Source of the DNA: Bacteroidota bacterium
GTDB lineage: Bacteria > Bacteroidota > Ignavibacteria > SZUA-365
Assembly: GCA_029907355.1 (NCBI GenBank)
Contig: JARYLZ010000002.1
Span: 1-64,000 of the forward strand
DNA length: 64,000 nucleotides
Reading direction: 5' to 3'
This document shows positions 26,630 to 35,779 of the stretch, one piece after another. Position 1 is the first letter of the stretch. Each line of letters opens with the position of its first letter. The notes below the pieces were generated by a model. It saw only the letters and a program-made list of their open reading frames with translations. It was not told where the DNA came from and searched no databases. A program made the translations under genes and the position numbers.

Positions 26630-27391
26630 GTGATCAGCCTCAGAAACCTCACGAAAAATTTTAATGGGAAGACCGCGCTGAAAGGGATCAGTTTCGAGAT
26701 CCGGCAAGGGGAAATCTGCGGGTACATCGGTCCGAATGGTGCAGGGAAATCCACAACCGTCAAGATCATGACCGGTATCATGCCCCCTACATCGGGCGAA
26801 GTGACGGTCGCAGGCTTCGATGTCGTGCGAAACCCGGAAAAAGTAAAACCTTTCATCGGGTATGTCCCGGAAACCGGCGCCGTCTTCGAGGTCCTTACGC
26901 CGGCGGAATACCTCCTATTCGCGGGTCGCATGCAGGGGATGGAGGATGAGCTCATCCGGGCGAGAAGCGTTCTGCTCCTAGATTACTTCGGCTTATCCCC
27001 TGTCGCCGACACATTGATGACAGCCTTCTCGAAGGGCATGAAACAAAAGGTCATCATCTGCACGGCATTGTTGCACAATCCTCTCGTGTATTTCTTCGAC
27101 GAACCGCTGGATGGTCTCGATGCGCATGCGACGGTCCTGTTCAAGGAACTCGTCCGACATCTCGCCTTACGAGGAAAGACGATCTTCTACTGCTCGCATC
27201 TCCTCGATATTGTCGAACGGATCTGTCACCGCATTATCATCTTAAAAGCGGGTACCGTTATCGCCTCTGGGAATATAGAAGAGCTTCGTGAACTGACACG
27301 GCAGGAAACGCTCGAAGACGCTTTCGGGGTTCTGACCGAGTCCGAGGAAGCGGAGGAGAAAACCGTCCGACTCCTCGATGGGATCATCTGA
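26630..27391 (+). CDS. ABC transporter ATP-binding protein (ABC-2/NatA-like), no permease nearby
   Basis: 253 residues from a GTG at 26630 (ISLRNLTKNF follows); an in-frame GTG/ATG further upstream would lie inside the previous gene. Walker A is GPNGAGKST, the Q-loop region is GYVPETGAVFEVLTPAEY, the signature is the variant AFSKGMKQKV instead of LSGGQ, Walker B is VYFFDEPLDGLD, and the switch His is in FYCSHLL. This form is typical of NatA/CcmA-like ATPases that work with ABC-2 permeases, but the flanking genes encode a lipoprotein and an outer-membrane barrel, so the permease must be elsewhere. Confidence 0.9.
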   Translation: MISLRNLTKNFNGKTALKGISFEIRQGEICGYIGPNGAGKSTTVKIMTGIMPPTSGEVTVAGFDVVRNPEKVKPFIGYVPETGAVFEVLTPAEYLLFAGRMQGMEDELIRARSVLLLDYFGLSPVADTLMTAFSKGMKQKVIICTALLHNPLVYFFDEPLDGLDAHATVLFKELVRHLALRGKTIFYCSHLLDIVERICHRIIILKAGTVIASGNIEELRELTRQETLEDAFGVLTESEEAEEKTVRLLDGII

Positions 27392-27402
27392 GCCCCGACC
27401 TG

Positions 27403-29301
27403 ATGCTCGGTTTGTTGCGCCATCGACTTGCGGTTTTCGTCATGCCGCTTATTCTCTATGGCTTTGCTCCATGTTCCGGACAAATGGTGTCATCAAACGC
27501 CCCAGAGGGGAAGAGCACGGAACATTCCGCTCGAATTGGTTTTGAACGTATTATCAACACGTTCAGGTGGGATCTATCGGGCCGAACCCGCATGGAACGG
27601 CGGCAATGGCGTCTCACAGCAGACGAGCGTTTTATCCGCTCCCTGATCCGAGCGGGAACCGATCAATTGCGGGATGAGCAGTCTCTCTCTTTGGTATTTG
27701 AGACCCCGTTGTCCCGACCCCTCTCCGTGGTCTCGATGGTATCCTCGTATATCTTCTCCGACAACCGCGCTCTTGCACTGAACAAGCAGTCGAGCAACAA
27801 GTTTCTCGCAGGCGTCCGCTGGAACATCGCCGACATGTTTACAATCCAGCCACTGGCGGGCTATGCCTTCGACAGCCAACAGGATCACTTCGACGAGGGG
27901 TTCATGTATGCGGTCGACGCGCTCCTTTCCCCGATCAATGTCGGTGTGACGCGCTTCACGGCAGACGGTTCGGCCTCCTCTCTCTTCATCTCACCACGTC
28001 TACAAGAAGAATACCGCCTTAATAGCGGCTGGTCGTCGAAATTCGGCACTGCGGCGTCCAGCCGGGGCGGCGTCCAGTTTCGGCGTTCCCGAAGAGAATA
28101 CTACACGGGGACGGGAACCGTGCCGAACGACGAGAGGGAAGCGCGAACGGAAACCTCTCTCTCGTTTATCGATGCGTTGGAGTATAACCTCATGGAAAAC
28201 ATGAGCCTCGATGCCAGTATAGATATCTCTCAACGCTGGATTGAGCGCAGGAATACCGGCACCCGTGCGACGGCGGGATTTTCCACATTCTCCGGAACGG
28301 TCGAGGAATTTCGTCTCAGGGGTGGCGGCGGCTTGAGCTACCAAAACTCCTCCGGAACAAGAGGCTCGCTCCGAATGGAGTTCAACGAACGAGACGAGTC
28401 GCATTCCATCGAAAAGGATCCATCTCTCCCCGATATCGAGTATGCTCGCCGTCAGCGAATCGAAGAACAAAAGAATAACTCGATTCTCCAAACACACCTC
28501 ATCGGGAAATTCCTCCAGCCCCTGGGGGGACGGGACACGGTCGCCCTCGCAGTCTCCACCGTCAAGACGGAATACAACACACCGAGTTCGCAGAATACAG
28601 ACGACCGCGACGAGCTGTTCATAGCGGTGGGCGCACGCTGGAATCGGGCTTTCAACAGCTGCTTCAAAGCCGCCTTGTCGGCAGATATCCAGATGAGACA
28701 TATTGTCAATATCTTCGGGGAACGGAGCGCCAACAATTGCTGGAACCGCGTCATCCGGTTATCCCCATTTGTGGAATACCGCCTCGGTACCATGTTGGTC
28801 TCACGTTTCCAATCGGAGGTCGTCGCGAATTATACCGTCTATGATTTCGCGGTACCTACGGCCGGTTTTTCGGATTTTTCACTTCGTCAACTCGCGCTGA
28901 CGGACACGACAACGTGGGCTCTCAGCGCGGTGACTGCCCTGACCCTCCAGGCCGGCACTCGTTACTCCGAGCAAGGTGAACTCCGATGGTCGAGTTTCTC
29001 CCTTCGACCATTGGCGTTTATCACGGAACGTTGGTTCACTCTTGCCTTCCGGTATGCCCCTGCGCGAATCATTCTCATGACAGGGGTCCGCACGTTCTTT
29101 CAGGATCGCTCCCGCTACGAGGGGCTGAGACAATACGAGGAGACAGCTGTCGCGAATTTCGGCCCTCTCTGCAGGTTGGAATTCCACTTCCTGGATAAGG
29201 GGACCCTGTTTGTCGACGGTTGGTTCCAGATCACGGAACAAAAATCCTCCCCCCGCCGCTCCACGCCGAACCTCTCCCTTCAGGTTCTCTGGAATCTGTG
29301 A
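27403..29301 (+). CDS. Probable outer-membrane beta-barrel protein of unknown function
   Basis: 632 residues with a signal peptide-like start (MLGLLRHRLAVFVMPLILYG, cleavage near CSGQ). The rest alternates short amphipathic strands with charged turns rich in R, E and aromatic residues (for example SLRMEFNERDESHS, FRLRGGGGLSYQNSSG), and ends in an aromatic-hydrophobic strand LSLQVLWNL, which is the usual C-terminal barrel strand. No plug, TonB box or SusC signature is seen. It starts 11 bases after the ABC ATPase stop and is likely cotranscribed with it. The function is not recognisable. Confidence 0.75.
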   Translation: MLGLLRHRLAVFVMPLILYGFAPCSGQMVSSNAPEGKSTEHSARIGFERIINTFRWDLSGRTRMERRQWRLTADERFIRSLIRAGTDQLRDEQSLSLVFETPLSRPLSVVSMVSSYIFSDNRALALNKQSSNKFLAGVRWNIADMFTIQPLAGYAFDSQQDHFDEGFMYAVDALLSPINVGVTRFTADGSASSLFISPRLQEEYRLNSGWSSKFGTAASSRGGVQFRRSRREYYTGTGTVPNDEREARTETSLSFIDALEYNLMENMSLDASIDISQRWIERRNTGTRATAGFSTFSGTVEEFRLRGGGGLSYQNSSGTRGSLRMEFNERDESHSIEKDPSLPDIEYARRQRIEEQKNNSILQTHLIGKFLQPLGGRDTVALAVSTVKTEYNTPSSQNTDDRDELFIAVGARWNRAFNSCFKAALSADIQMRHIVNIFGERSANNCWNRVIRLSPFVEYRLGTMLVSRFQSEVVANYTVYDFAVPTAGFSDFSLRQLALTDTTTWALSAVTALTLQAGTRYSEQGELRWSSFSLRPLAFITERWFTLAFRYAPARIILMTGVRTFFQDRSRYEGLRQYEETAVANFGPLCRLEFHFLDKGTLFVDGWFQITEQKSSPRRSTPNLSLQVLWNL

Positions 29302-29383
29302 CCTCGATTTGATACCTTGCCTTCCGGAGAGTGTGGGGGAAGACTTTCCTCCCTCCTCATTAACTCATGCTCTCATCCATGCG

Positions 29384-29851
29384 ATGAAACCCTGTCTGAA
29401 CGATAAAGAACAGAACGACGAACAGAAACCCCTCGTGACGAGATCCCTCTCCATTAAAAGCGAGCGCACGAATATCCGGAAAGTGGAAGCGTTTCTCCTC
29501 GACTTGCAGAAAACCGTCCACCTCGAGCCAGCGGTTTTAGATCGCATTCTCATTTCGGTGACCGAGGCTGTCAATAACGGCATCATTCACGGAAACAAGG
29601 CGGATCCCTCGAAATATGTGCATATTACGTGCACCTGTTTCCCCGACCATGCACGTTTCGAGATCCGTGACGAAGGGCAGGGCTTTTCCCCTGAAACGGT
29701 TCCCGACCCGCGTACCGACCAGAACTTGCTCAAGGAGGGAGGGCGAGGAATCTTCATAATCCGTTCGCTCATGGACACCGTGGTATTCGAAAAAGAGAAA
29801 GACGGGATGAAGATCGTCATGACGATATCATGGGAAGGTACGACCCCATGA
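29384..29851 (+). CDS. Anti-sigma-factor-type serine kinase (HATPase, RsbW/SpoIIAB-like)
   Basis: 155 residues. The GHKL ATPase motifs are present: N-box SVTEAVNNGIIHGNK (E and N essential), G1 box FEIRDEGQGFSPE and G2 box KEGGRGIFIIRSLMD. Proteins of this size and motif spacing regulate sigma factors or other partners by serine phosphorylation of a STAS anti-anti-sigma protein. No STAS or sigma gene lies in the window. The 3' end overlaps the next start as ATGA, so expression is coupled to an outer-membrane protein gene. Start chosen at ATG 29384; an in-frame upstream extension exists but is not conserved-looking. Confidence 0.85.
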   Translation: MKPCLNDKEQNDEQKPLVTRSLSIKSERTNIRKVEAFLLDLQKTVHLEPAVLDRILISVTEAVNNGIIHGNKADPSKYVHITCTCFPDHARFEIRDEGQGFSPETVPDPRTDQNLLKEGGRGIFIIRSLMDTVVFEKEKDGMKIVMTISWEGTTP

Positions 29852-30636
29852 AGAGTGGGCCGTTAACCCGGAGATGCATCGTTCCGGTTTTACTGTTGCT
29901 CGCCTTTCTTCCCTCGTTCCACGTCAAATCCCAGCGGGCGGCAGGCGAAACCTGCGACATCGACCCGTTGTTTCTCATCGACACGCCGATCGCAGGGATA
30001 CTCCCGACAACGTCGGGGTCGGTCGAAGCAGCCTTCCAACCGGATGACGGTCTACTCGTGAGCGTAGTGTACGGTTTGCGGAAAAACTTGAATGTCGGGA
30101 TGTCTTTCGGGGCAAGGCGTCTTCTCGGCTCCGGGAAGATCATTTGGAACAGCCTCCCCGGTGTGATGATCCGATACAGGGTTTTCGAAGAAAGTACCGT
30201 ATCTCCCGCTTTCGTGATCGGTTTCGACACGCAAGGGAAAGATGGGTACATCCCGGAGGACAGGCAGTATGCCGTGAAAGGACCCGGCATCTTCACGGCA
30301 CTTAGTAAGAACTATACTCTCCTCGGCTCGATATGCTTCCACGGGGGGATCAATTATTCGATTGAACGGGAAGACGGGGATTGGCACCCGAATATCTTCG
30401 CGGGTCTGGAAAAAACAGTAGGACCTATCACCTCGATCCTGCTCGAGTACAATTTCGCCTTCGACAATGATAAAAAAGCAAGGGGATTCTGGAACGGGAA
30501 TCTCGGAATCGGCTGTCGTGTCGCGACAAAAATAGGGTTCAATATCGATTTTCTGCTGAAGAACATCCTGGAAAGCAACCCATACTTCCACGGAACGGTT
30601 CGCCAAATAAAAATTCAATACGTTCGTTATATCTGA
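29848..30636 (+). CDS. Outer-membrane barrel protein, unknown function
   Basis: 262 residues from the ATG that overlaps the kinase stop; AAGG precedes it. The signal peptide is LTRRCIVPVLLLLAFLPSF with cleavage near VKSQ. The mature protein consists of paired strands (EAAFQPDDGLLVSVVYGLRK, LNVGMSFGARRLLG, VMIRYRVF) and ends with IKIQYVRYI, a barrel-like closing strand. The pattern resembles small barrels that report on cell-envelope lipid or polysaccharide export (YjbH-like part), but I cannot assign a family. Confidence 0.7.
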   Translation: MKSGPLTRRCIVPVLLLLAFLPSFHVKSQRAAGETCDIDPLFLIDTPIAGILPTTSGSVEAAFQPDDGLLVSVVYGLRKNLNVGMSFGARRLLGSGKIIWNSLPGVMIRYRVFEESTVSPAFVIGFDTQGKDGYIPEDRQYAVKGPGIFTALSKNYTLLGSICFHGGINYSIEREDGDWHPNIFAGLEKTVGPITSILLEYNFAFDNDKKARGFWNGNLGIGCRVATKIGFNIDFLLKNILESNPYFHGTVRQIKIQYVRYI

Positions 30637-30758
30637 AACAGTGTGCATTTTACCGGAAAAATTGTCCAGTACCGAGGTCACCGAAGGAGAAGAATCACCC
30701 CTCATTTTTCTCTTGGAAAGCGAACATGACTTGAATTTCGCTGAGATGGAGCTTTAAC

Positions 30759-30786
30759 TTGTGCGCATAGAGAAACGGTATACTTT
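30759..30786 (+). promoter_or_regulatory. Possible Bacteroidota-type promoter
   Basis: TTG at 30759-30761 and TATACTTT at 30779-30786 are 17 bases apart. The downstream element matches TAnnTTT(G) with one more T, and lies about 50 bases before the lipoprotein start at 30836. Confidence 0.35.
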
Positions 30787-30835
30787 TTGCAGTCTGATTT
30801 TGGAGAAATGAGTAATGAGCAGAAGAGGTATCCCA

Positions 30836-31786
30836 ATGAAACGGCTCTTGCAATCGGCTTTCCTCATGGCGGGTCTTGCCGTCCTCCTCTTCGCGACCTC
30901 GGGTTGTTACACGCGAATCGCCGTCCGTGAAACCTATGAAAGCGGCGACGATCGGTATAATTACCCCGAGTACTCGGAAACATACCGCGACTCGGGAGGA
31001 ACGGTTATCAACAATTACTACGGCATGTACCCACGCTCCTCCCTGTATTTTCACTACTACTATCCGACCCGTTGGAGTTACATGTGGCACGTCTATTACG
31101 ACCCGTGGTATTGGGATCCATGGTGGGGGTTTTACGACCCATGGTACGGGGGTTATTGGGGTCCTGTCGTATCCGGCTGGTGCTGCTATCCTCTCTACTA
31201 TCCGTATGTCCATTACCCCTATCATAGATACTGGGACCGTTATTACTCGCTTCCGGCGACACGGTTACGAACATTTGGGGTCACGCGGACACGGGATGGC
31301 TTTGGAACGGCTCCCGGTACGATTCCAACTCTCATCCCGGCTTCGCGAGAGACCGGTGTGACGAGATCCAGGACCGGCTCGGTGTACGACCGCATTTCCA
31401 CAAGGAACCGCGATCGCGACAACACGGGCGGTTCGACAATGGACGCAACGCGAACGCGGGAAAGAGTCGAGACCAATGTCCCCTCGGGGACTCTCCAACC
31501 CGGCGGTTCGACTGCACCCTCAGGGACATCCACCCGTGACCGGATAACGACACCGCCTGCAGGCTCCAGTTCGCGCGAAAGGTCTTACACCCCCCCGAGC
31601 AATCAAAGATCCCGTGACCGATCTTCCCCGCCTCCGTCGGATACACGGTCAAGAGATCGATCTTCATATTCACCACCGCCTCAGTCTTCCCCTCCACCAA
31701 GCGGTGGAGGATCGCATGGCGGTTCATCCGGCAGCTCATCCAGGGAATCTTCGAGCGGGTCTTCCGGTAGAAGCCGGACACGGTAG
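30836..31786 (+). CDS. Lipoprotein with aromatic-rich middle and RDRSS/Pro-Ser tail
   Basis: 316 residues from the ATG at 30836, which has an AGAGG site; a frame-compatible ATG at 30815 would add seven residues. A lipobox (LLFATSGC) gives a Cys near residue 23. Residues about 55-150 are extraordinarily rich in Tyr, Trp, Pro, Asp and His (for example YYDPWYWDPWWGFYDPWYGG). The remainder is low-complexity: Arg/Thr/Ser/Gly with repeated SRDRSS-like and PPPS motifs, and the last 40 residues are Ser/Gly. It resembles sequence-degenerate envelope lipoproteins seen in FCB bacteria. No enzymatic function is suggested. Confidence 0.78.
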   Translation: MKRLLQSAFLMAGLAVLLFATSGCYTRIAVRETYESGDDRYNYPEYSETYRDSGGTVINNYYGMYPRSSLYFHYYYPTRWSYMWHVYYDPWYWDPWWGFYDPWYGGYWGPVVSGWCCYPLYYPYVHYPYHRYWDRYYSLPATRLRTFGVTRTRDGFGTAPGTIPTLIPASRETGVTRSRTGSVYDRISTRNRDRDNTGGSTMDATRTRERVETNVPSGTLQPGGSTAPSGTSTRDRITTPPAGSSSRERSYTPPSNQRSRDRSSPPPSDTRSRDRSSYSPPPQSSPPPSGGGSHGGSSGSSSRESSSGSSGRSRTR

Positions 31787-31887
31787 TGGACGTCTTGATC
31801 TTTGCCTTACCCGCTTGACGGTCTCACGGTACCCGCATTCTCGAGTTCATGCGGCAGGCATAACGAAACCCATAATGGTATGAAACG

Positions 31888-33387
31888 ATGAAATCGATAG
31901 CACCCCTTGCTCGTGTCATCCTTCTGATGGTTGCAGCGTGGGCGACCTCCTATGCTCAAAGCATAGAAGACGCCCTGCGGATCGCCCTCCCTCCTCAAAC
32001 CATCAATGCCCGATCCTCAGGCATGGGGAACGCATTCATCGGCGTTGCGGACGATTTCTCCGCCCTTTTCTGGAACCCTGCAGGACTGGGTCTCCTCAGG
32101 GAGTCGGAATTCTCCGTCGGCTTGACGAATCTCTCGGTCACGAACGATGCATCCTTCCTTGGATCGAAGACGTCGTTCGACGATGGGACAACGCATATCA
32201 ACCACATTGGGCTTGCTCTCCCGTTCCCTGTTTCACGGGGCAGTTTCGTCCTTGCAGCAGGGTATAATAGGTTGACGAATTTCCTCGGTGTTCTCCGAAC
32301 CGAAGGTTTCAATCCATACAGTTCGATCCAGCGTTCCCTTTATAACATGAACGAGGATTACGATCTCGCCTGGAAACTCGGCCTCGAGGACACGCTTGTC
32401 CTGACGCTCCAGGAGACGGGCCAGCCGGGGTGGCTTGCCATCCCCATCAACCGAAACGTCTACCAGGTTCAGGAAGTCTTCGAGAGTGGGAATCTCGGCC
32501 AGTGGTCATTCGGTGGAAGCATCGAGTTCGCGCCGAATTTCCTGGCCGGTCTGGCACTGAACATCCTCACGGGTTCGTACCGCTATGACCGCACATTCAT
32601 CGAAACGGACCCCAACGGGTTCCACCAGAACACAATCGTGGGGGACGGCGGCGCCCCTGGGCGAGTGGCGGAACGAACGGATTTCAAGAGTCTCGAACTT
32701 CGGCAAACGGTCGCACAGGATATTTCCGGCTACAGCCTGAAATTCGGCATGATGTATTCCCTCGGGTCTTATGCACGGCTCGGGCTCTCTATCCAGTCGC
32801 CGAATAGCGTCACCATCAGCGAAGATTACTCGAACTCCGGCGAGAGCCGTTTCGCTAACTCCATATCGTCCTACTCAGCTCCAACCGTCAAATCGGAGTA
32901 CGATGTCACAACGGGGTGGGTCTTCGGTTTCGGTGTATCCGCATCCCCGCTCGCTTGGCTCAGGTTCAGCGGGGACTTGGAACTCGCAGATCCCTCCCGG
33001 ATCGAGATTTCGAACACGAATGTCATCGGACTCACGAACCTGAACTCCGATATCAAGAGAAAACTCCGCTCGACGAATAATTTCCGTGTAGGCGCCGAGG
33101 TAAGAGTCCCGACCACCGATCTCTTCCTCCGCGGTGGGTACGGGATTTCTTTCTCGCCCTGGAAGGAAGACCCCTCGTCGTTCGACGCGAAGACCATTTC
33201 CGCGGGGGCGGGGTACCTCTTTGACGAACGCGTGATGCTCAATGCTGCATTCTGTTTGACTTCTTATTCATCGTTCCGCCTCATCTACCCCGATCCCGAT
33301 ACGGAAAACGTCCCTGACTCTCTCCTCCGTATCGACGAGAAAATCCATCGGACAGCAGTTGTGGTCTCACTCGGGTATCGTTTCTGA
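31888..33387 (+). CDS. FadL/PorV-like outer-membrane protein
   Basis: 499 residues with a signal peptide (MKSIAPLARVILLMVAAWATSYAQ). The mature N-terminus has the OmpP1/FadL and PorV-type pattern NARSSGMGNAFIGVADDFSALFWNPAGLG. The rest is alternating beta strands of a 14-stranded-type barrel and the C-terminus ends VVVSLGYRF with the terminal Phe that the outer-membrane assembly machinery recognises. FadL proteins take up hydrophobic substrates; PorV is a T9SS shuttle, relevant because the window has T9SS cargo. The length is that of either, and I cannot separate them by eye. A strong terminator follows. Confidence 0.8.
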   Translation: MKSIAPLARVILLMVAAWATSYAQSIEDALRIALPPQTINARSSGMGNAFIGVADDFSALFWNPAGLGLLRESEFSVGLTNLSVTNDASFLGSKTSFDDGTTHINHIGLALPFPVSRGSFVLAAGYNRLTNFLGVLRTEGFNPYSSIQRSLYNMNEDYDLAWKLGLEDTLVLTLQETGQPGWLAIPINRNVYQVQEVFESGNLGQWSFGGSIEFAPNFLAGLALNILTGSYRYDRTFIETDPNGFHQNTIVGDGGAPGRVAERTDFKSLELRQTVAQDISGYSLKFGMMYSLGSYARLGLSIQSPNSVTISEDYSNSGESRFANSISSYSAPTVKSEYDVTTGWVFGFGVSASPLAWLRFSGDLELADPSRIEISNTNVIGLTNLNSDIKRKLRSTNNFRVGAEVRVPTTDLFLRGGYGISFSPWKEDPSSFDAKTISAGAGYLFDERVMLNAAFCLTSYSSFRLIYPDPDTENVPDSLLRIDEKIHRTAVVVSLGYRF

Positions 33388-33404
33388 CCCATTTTCAAAT
33401 GGAG

Positions 33405-33436
33405 AAAAAACGCCGGCTTTCCGCCGGCGTTTTTTT
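33405..33436 (+). terminator. Rho-independent terminator
   Basis: A stem of CGCCGG (33411-33416) with CCGGCG (33424-33429), extended by six A before and seven T after, and a 7-base loop. It begins 18 bases after the FadL-like stop. The A/T flanks make it active in both directions. Confidence 0.9.
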
Positions 33437-33554
33437 CGAAACCGAGAGAATATTGTATCGATACCGTATCCTGTATGGACGTTTATCCGGCCGTTTCTTA
33501 TTCGGGTGATTGATGAATGGAGGGAAGATGAAGGATGAGAACAAGAAGGAATTT

Positions 33555-33583
33555 TTGAACATCAAATATTTCCAATATATTTC
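33555..33583 (+). promoter_or_regulatory. Bacteroidota-type promoter upstream of ppiD
   Basis: TTG at 33555-33557 and TATATTTC at 33576-33583 are separated by 18 bases. This fits the TTG / TAnnTTTG pattern of Bacteroidota with one mismatch, about 55 bases before the start at 33637. Confidence 0.45.
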
Positions 33584-33636
33584 CCGCTTATGATGGACAT
33601 TTTCAGAATTGAAAGATATTACGGAGTAAGAATCCT

Positions 33637-35739
33637 ATGGGTATGATGACGAAAATGCGCGACAACGCGCACGTGTTCATCATCGCTTTCGCCGTTGTTT
33701 TCATCGCATTCTGGGTTGTGAGCGATATTGATGTCCGGTCCGTTTTTCAAAGTTCCGCCGCAGAAATCGGGAAGATCGACGGGCGTTCGATTTCCTACCA
33801 AGAGTTCCAGCAAGTAGTCGACAATGTCGCGGAAGAGCGCCGAAAGGAGAACCAAGGGCGTGATCTCGACGAGAATGCCATTGCAGGTATACGCGAACAG
33901 GTGTGGAACGATTTCGTCACCCAGGCGGTTATCATGAAAGCGGCGAAACAATTCGGTATCGATGTCAGCGACGCGGAAGTACTCGCATGGGTGACGAGCG
34001 AGGCCCCGCCGGAAATTCTCGCACGTCATTTCCGCGATTCGACAGGCCAGTTCAACCGCGATCAATACGAACAGTTCCTTCGGAATCCCGGTGCCGAAAA
34101 CATCCCCGCACTCGTCCAGATCGAGAAACAGCTCAAGGACGAAATGATCCGCCAGAAGCTTACCAGTATCCTGACATCATCGATCATCGTGAGCGAAGAG
34201 GAGCTCCGGTCGAAGTTCATGGATCAAAGTGTACAGCTGGCGGCGAAATACATTCTTTTCGAGCCGCGTATTTTCGCTGCTTCGGATACCTCCGCCCCGA
34301 CGGAAGAGGAGTACGCCTCATACTACAAAAAGAACAAGAAGCAATTTAAAACGAAGGAAATGCGGAAGCTGAAGTTCGTTCTCTTCCGAGAAGTACCTTC
34401 CGCGGAGGATTCTGCGGCCTTGCGGAATGAACTCGTCGCTCTTGCAGAAGAGGCACGAGCCGGGAAGGATTTCCTCGAGCTCGTGAAAAAGAACTCGGAA
34501 CAGCAGTACCAAGACACGTGGCTGAACCGCCAGATGATGACCCCCGACCTCGTCAAGCAGATATTCGGTCAACCGGTCGGAAGCATTATCGGACCAGTGA
34601 AAAACGAAATCGGGTATTCCCTCTACAAGATCATGGACCAACGCCAGGGAGCGGAAACCCTCATCGAAGCTTCGCATATTCTCTTCCGCACCGATGAAGG
34701 GCAAAACGACGCCGAACAGAAAAGGAAAGCGCTGGCTGCTCTGGCTCAGGCTCGGGCAGGGTCGGATTTCGGCGAGCTGGCCGCCCGCCTCTCGGAGGAA
34801 CCCGGTTCCGCCGAGCGAAAGGGATACCTCGGTTGGTTCGGGAAAGGTCGCATGGTGAAGGAATTCGAGGAAGCCGCGATGAACGCCAAGGTCGGTGAAA
34901 TCGTCGGACCCGTAAAAACAAATTTCGGATACCACATCATCAAAGTCACCGGCAAATCCGCCCTCGAACTGAAACTCGCGGAGATTCGGATGACATTGAA
35001 AGCCAGTTCGAAAACACTCAACGCAATCCGTGAAGATGCAGAGTCTTTCCGTTATTTCGCCGGGGAAACCAGTTTCGAACAGGAAGCAGCGAAGAGGAAA
35101 CTCGAGATTCAGGAAACCCCGGAGTTCTCTATCCAGTACGGGTCTTCATACATCCCCAATATCGGAACGAACCCGGCGTTGTTGAAATTCACGTTCGAAA
35201 ATTCCGTCGGGACAATGAGCGATGTCTACCGCGGGGTGAATGGGTACGTGGTCGCTGTCGTGTCGGAGATCATTCCAGAGGGCTATAAACCGCTCGAATC
35301 CGTTAAGGAACAGATCAAACCACAGGTTGTGTACGAGAGACAGATGCAGAAAACGCTCACTATTGCCAGGAGAGCGGCCAAACCCGGCGCGACCCTAGAG
35401 CAGATCGCTGCGAGCAACCCGGCACTCCGCGTGGAATTCACCGATATGTTCACCCCCCAAGCGGGCGCCAAAAACATCGGGCGCGACGACGCATTCATCG
35501 GGAAAATTCTCGCACTCCCCCAGGGGAAACGCTCGGAACCGTTCCGAGGTCTGCGCGGCGTTTACGTCATCGAGGTCGTCAACAAGTCCCCTTTCGACGA
35601 GACGGCTTACAAGGTGAAGAAGGACCAGCTTCGCCAGGAAATCATCCAGCAGCTCCAGAACGAGTTCATCCAGACCTGGCTCGAGGAAATGCGCGAACGA
35701 ATCGATGTCGTGGATAACCGCGATCGCTGGTTCCGCTGA
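33637..35739 (+). CDS. Membrane-anchored peptidyl-prolyl isomerase (PpiD/SurA-like)
   Basis: 700 residues. A single N-terminal helix (VFIIAFAVVFIAFWVV) anchors it in the inner membrane with the bulk periplasmic, as in PpiD. A SurA_N-like region follows (IGKIDGRSISYQEFQQVVDNVAEE), then a helical chaperone segment, and a parvulin domain at about 345-440 (ASHILFRTDEG, LSEEPGSAERKGYLGWFGKGRMV, EIVGPVKTNFGYHIIKV). A preceding region about 225-340 is a second, degenerate parvulin-like domain ending VGSIIGPVKNEIGYSLYKI. A third, more diverged module may lie near the C-terminus. It assists folding of outer-membrane and secreted proteins, consistent with the many such genes here. Confidence 0.9.
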   Translation: MGMMTKMRDNAHVFIIAFAVVFIAFWVVSDIDVRSVFQSSAAEIGKIDGRSISYQEFQQVVDNVAEERRKENQGRDLDENAIAGIREQVWNDFVTQAVIMKAAKQFGIDVSDAEVLAWVTSEAPPEILARHFRDSTGQFNRDQYEQFLRNPGAENIPALVQIEKQLKDEMIRQKLTSILTSSIIVSEEELRSKFMDQSVQLAAKYILFEPRIFAASDTSAPTEEEYASYYKKNKKQFKTKEMRKLKFVLFREVPSAEDSAALRNELVALAEEARAGKDFLELVKKNSEQQYQDTWLNRQMMTPDLVKQIFGQPVGSIIGPVKNEIGYSLYKIMDQRQGAETLIEASHILFRTDEGQNDAEQKRKALAALAQARAGSDFGELAARLSEEPGSAERKGYLGWFGKGRMVKEFEEAAMNAKVGEIVGPVKTNFGYHIIKVTGKSALELKLAEIRMTLKASSKTLNAIREDAESFRYFAGETSFEQEAAKRKLEIQETPEFSIQYGSSYIPNIGTNPALLKFTFENSVGTMSDVYRGVNGYVVAVVSEIIPEGYKPLESVKEQIKPQVVYERQMQKTLTIARRAAKPGATLEQIAASNPALRVEFTDMFTPQAGAKNIGRDDAFIGKILALPQGKRSEPFRGLRGVYVIEVVNKSPFDETAYKVKKDQLRQEIIQQLQNEFIQTWLEEMRERIDVVDNRDRWFR

Positions 35740-35779
35740 ACCATACCCCCGGTCGTTTCATGCCTTCTACACAACCGGC

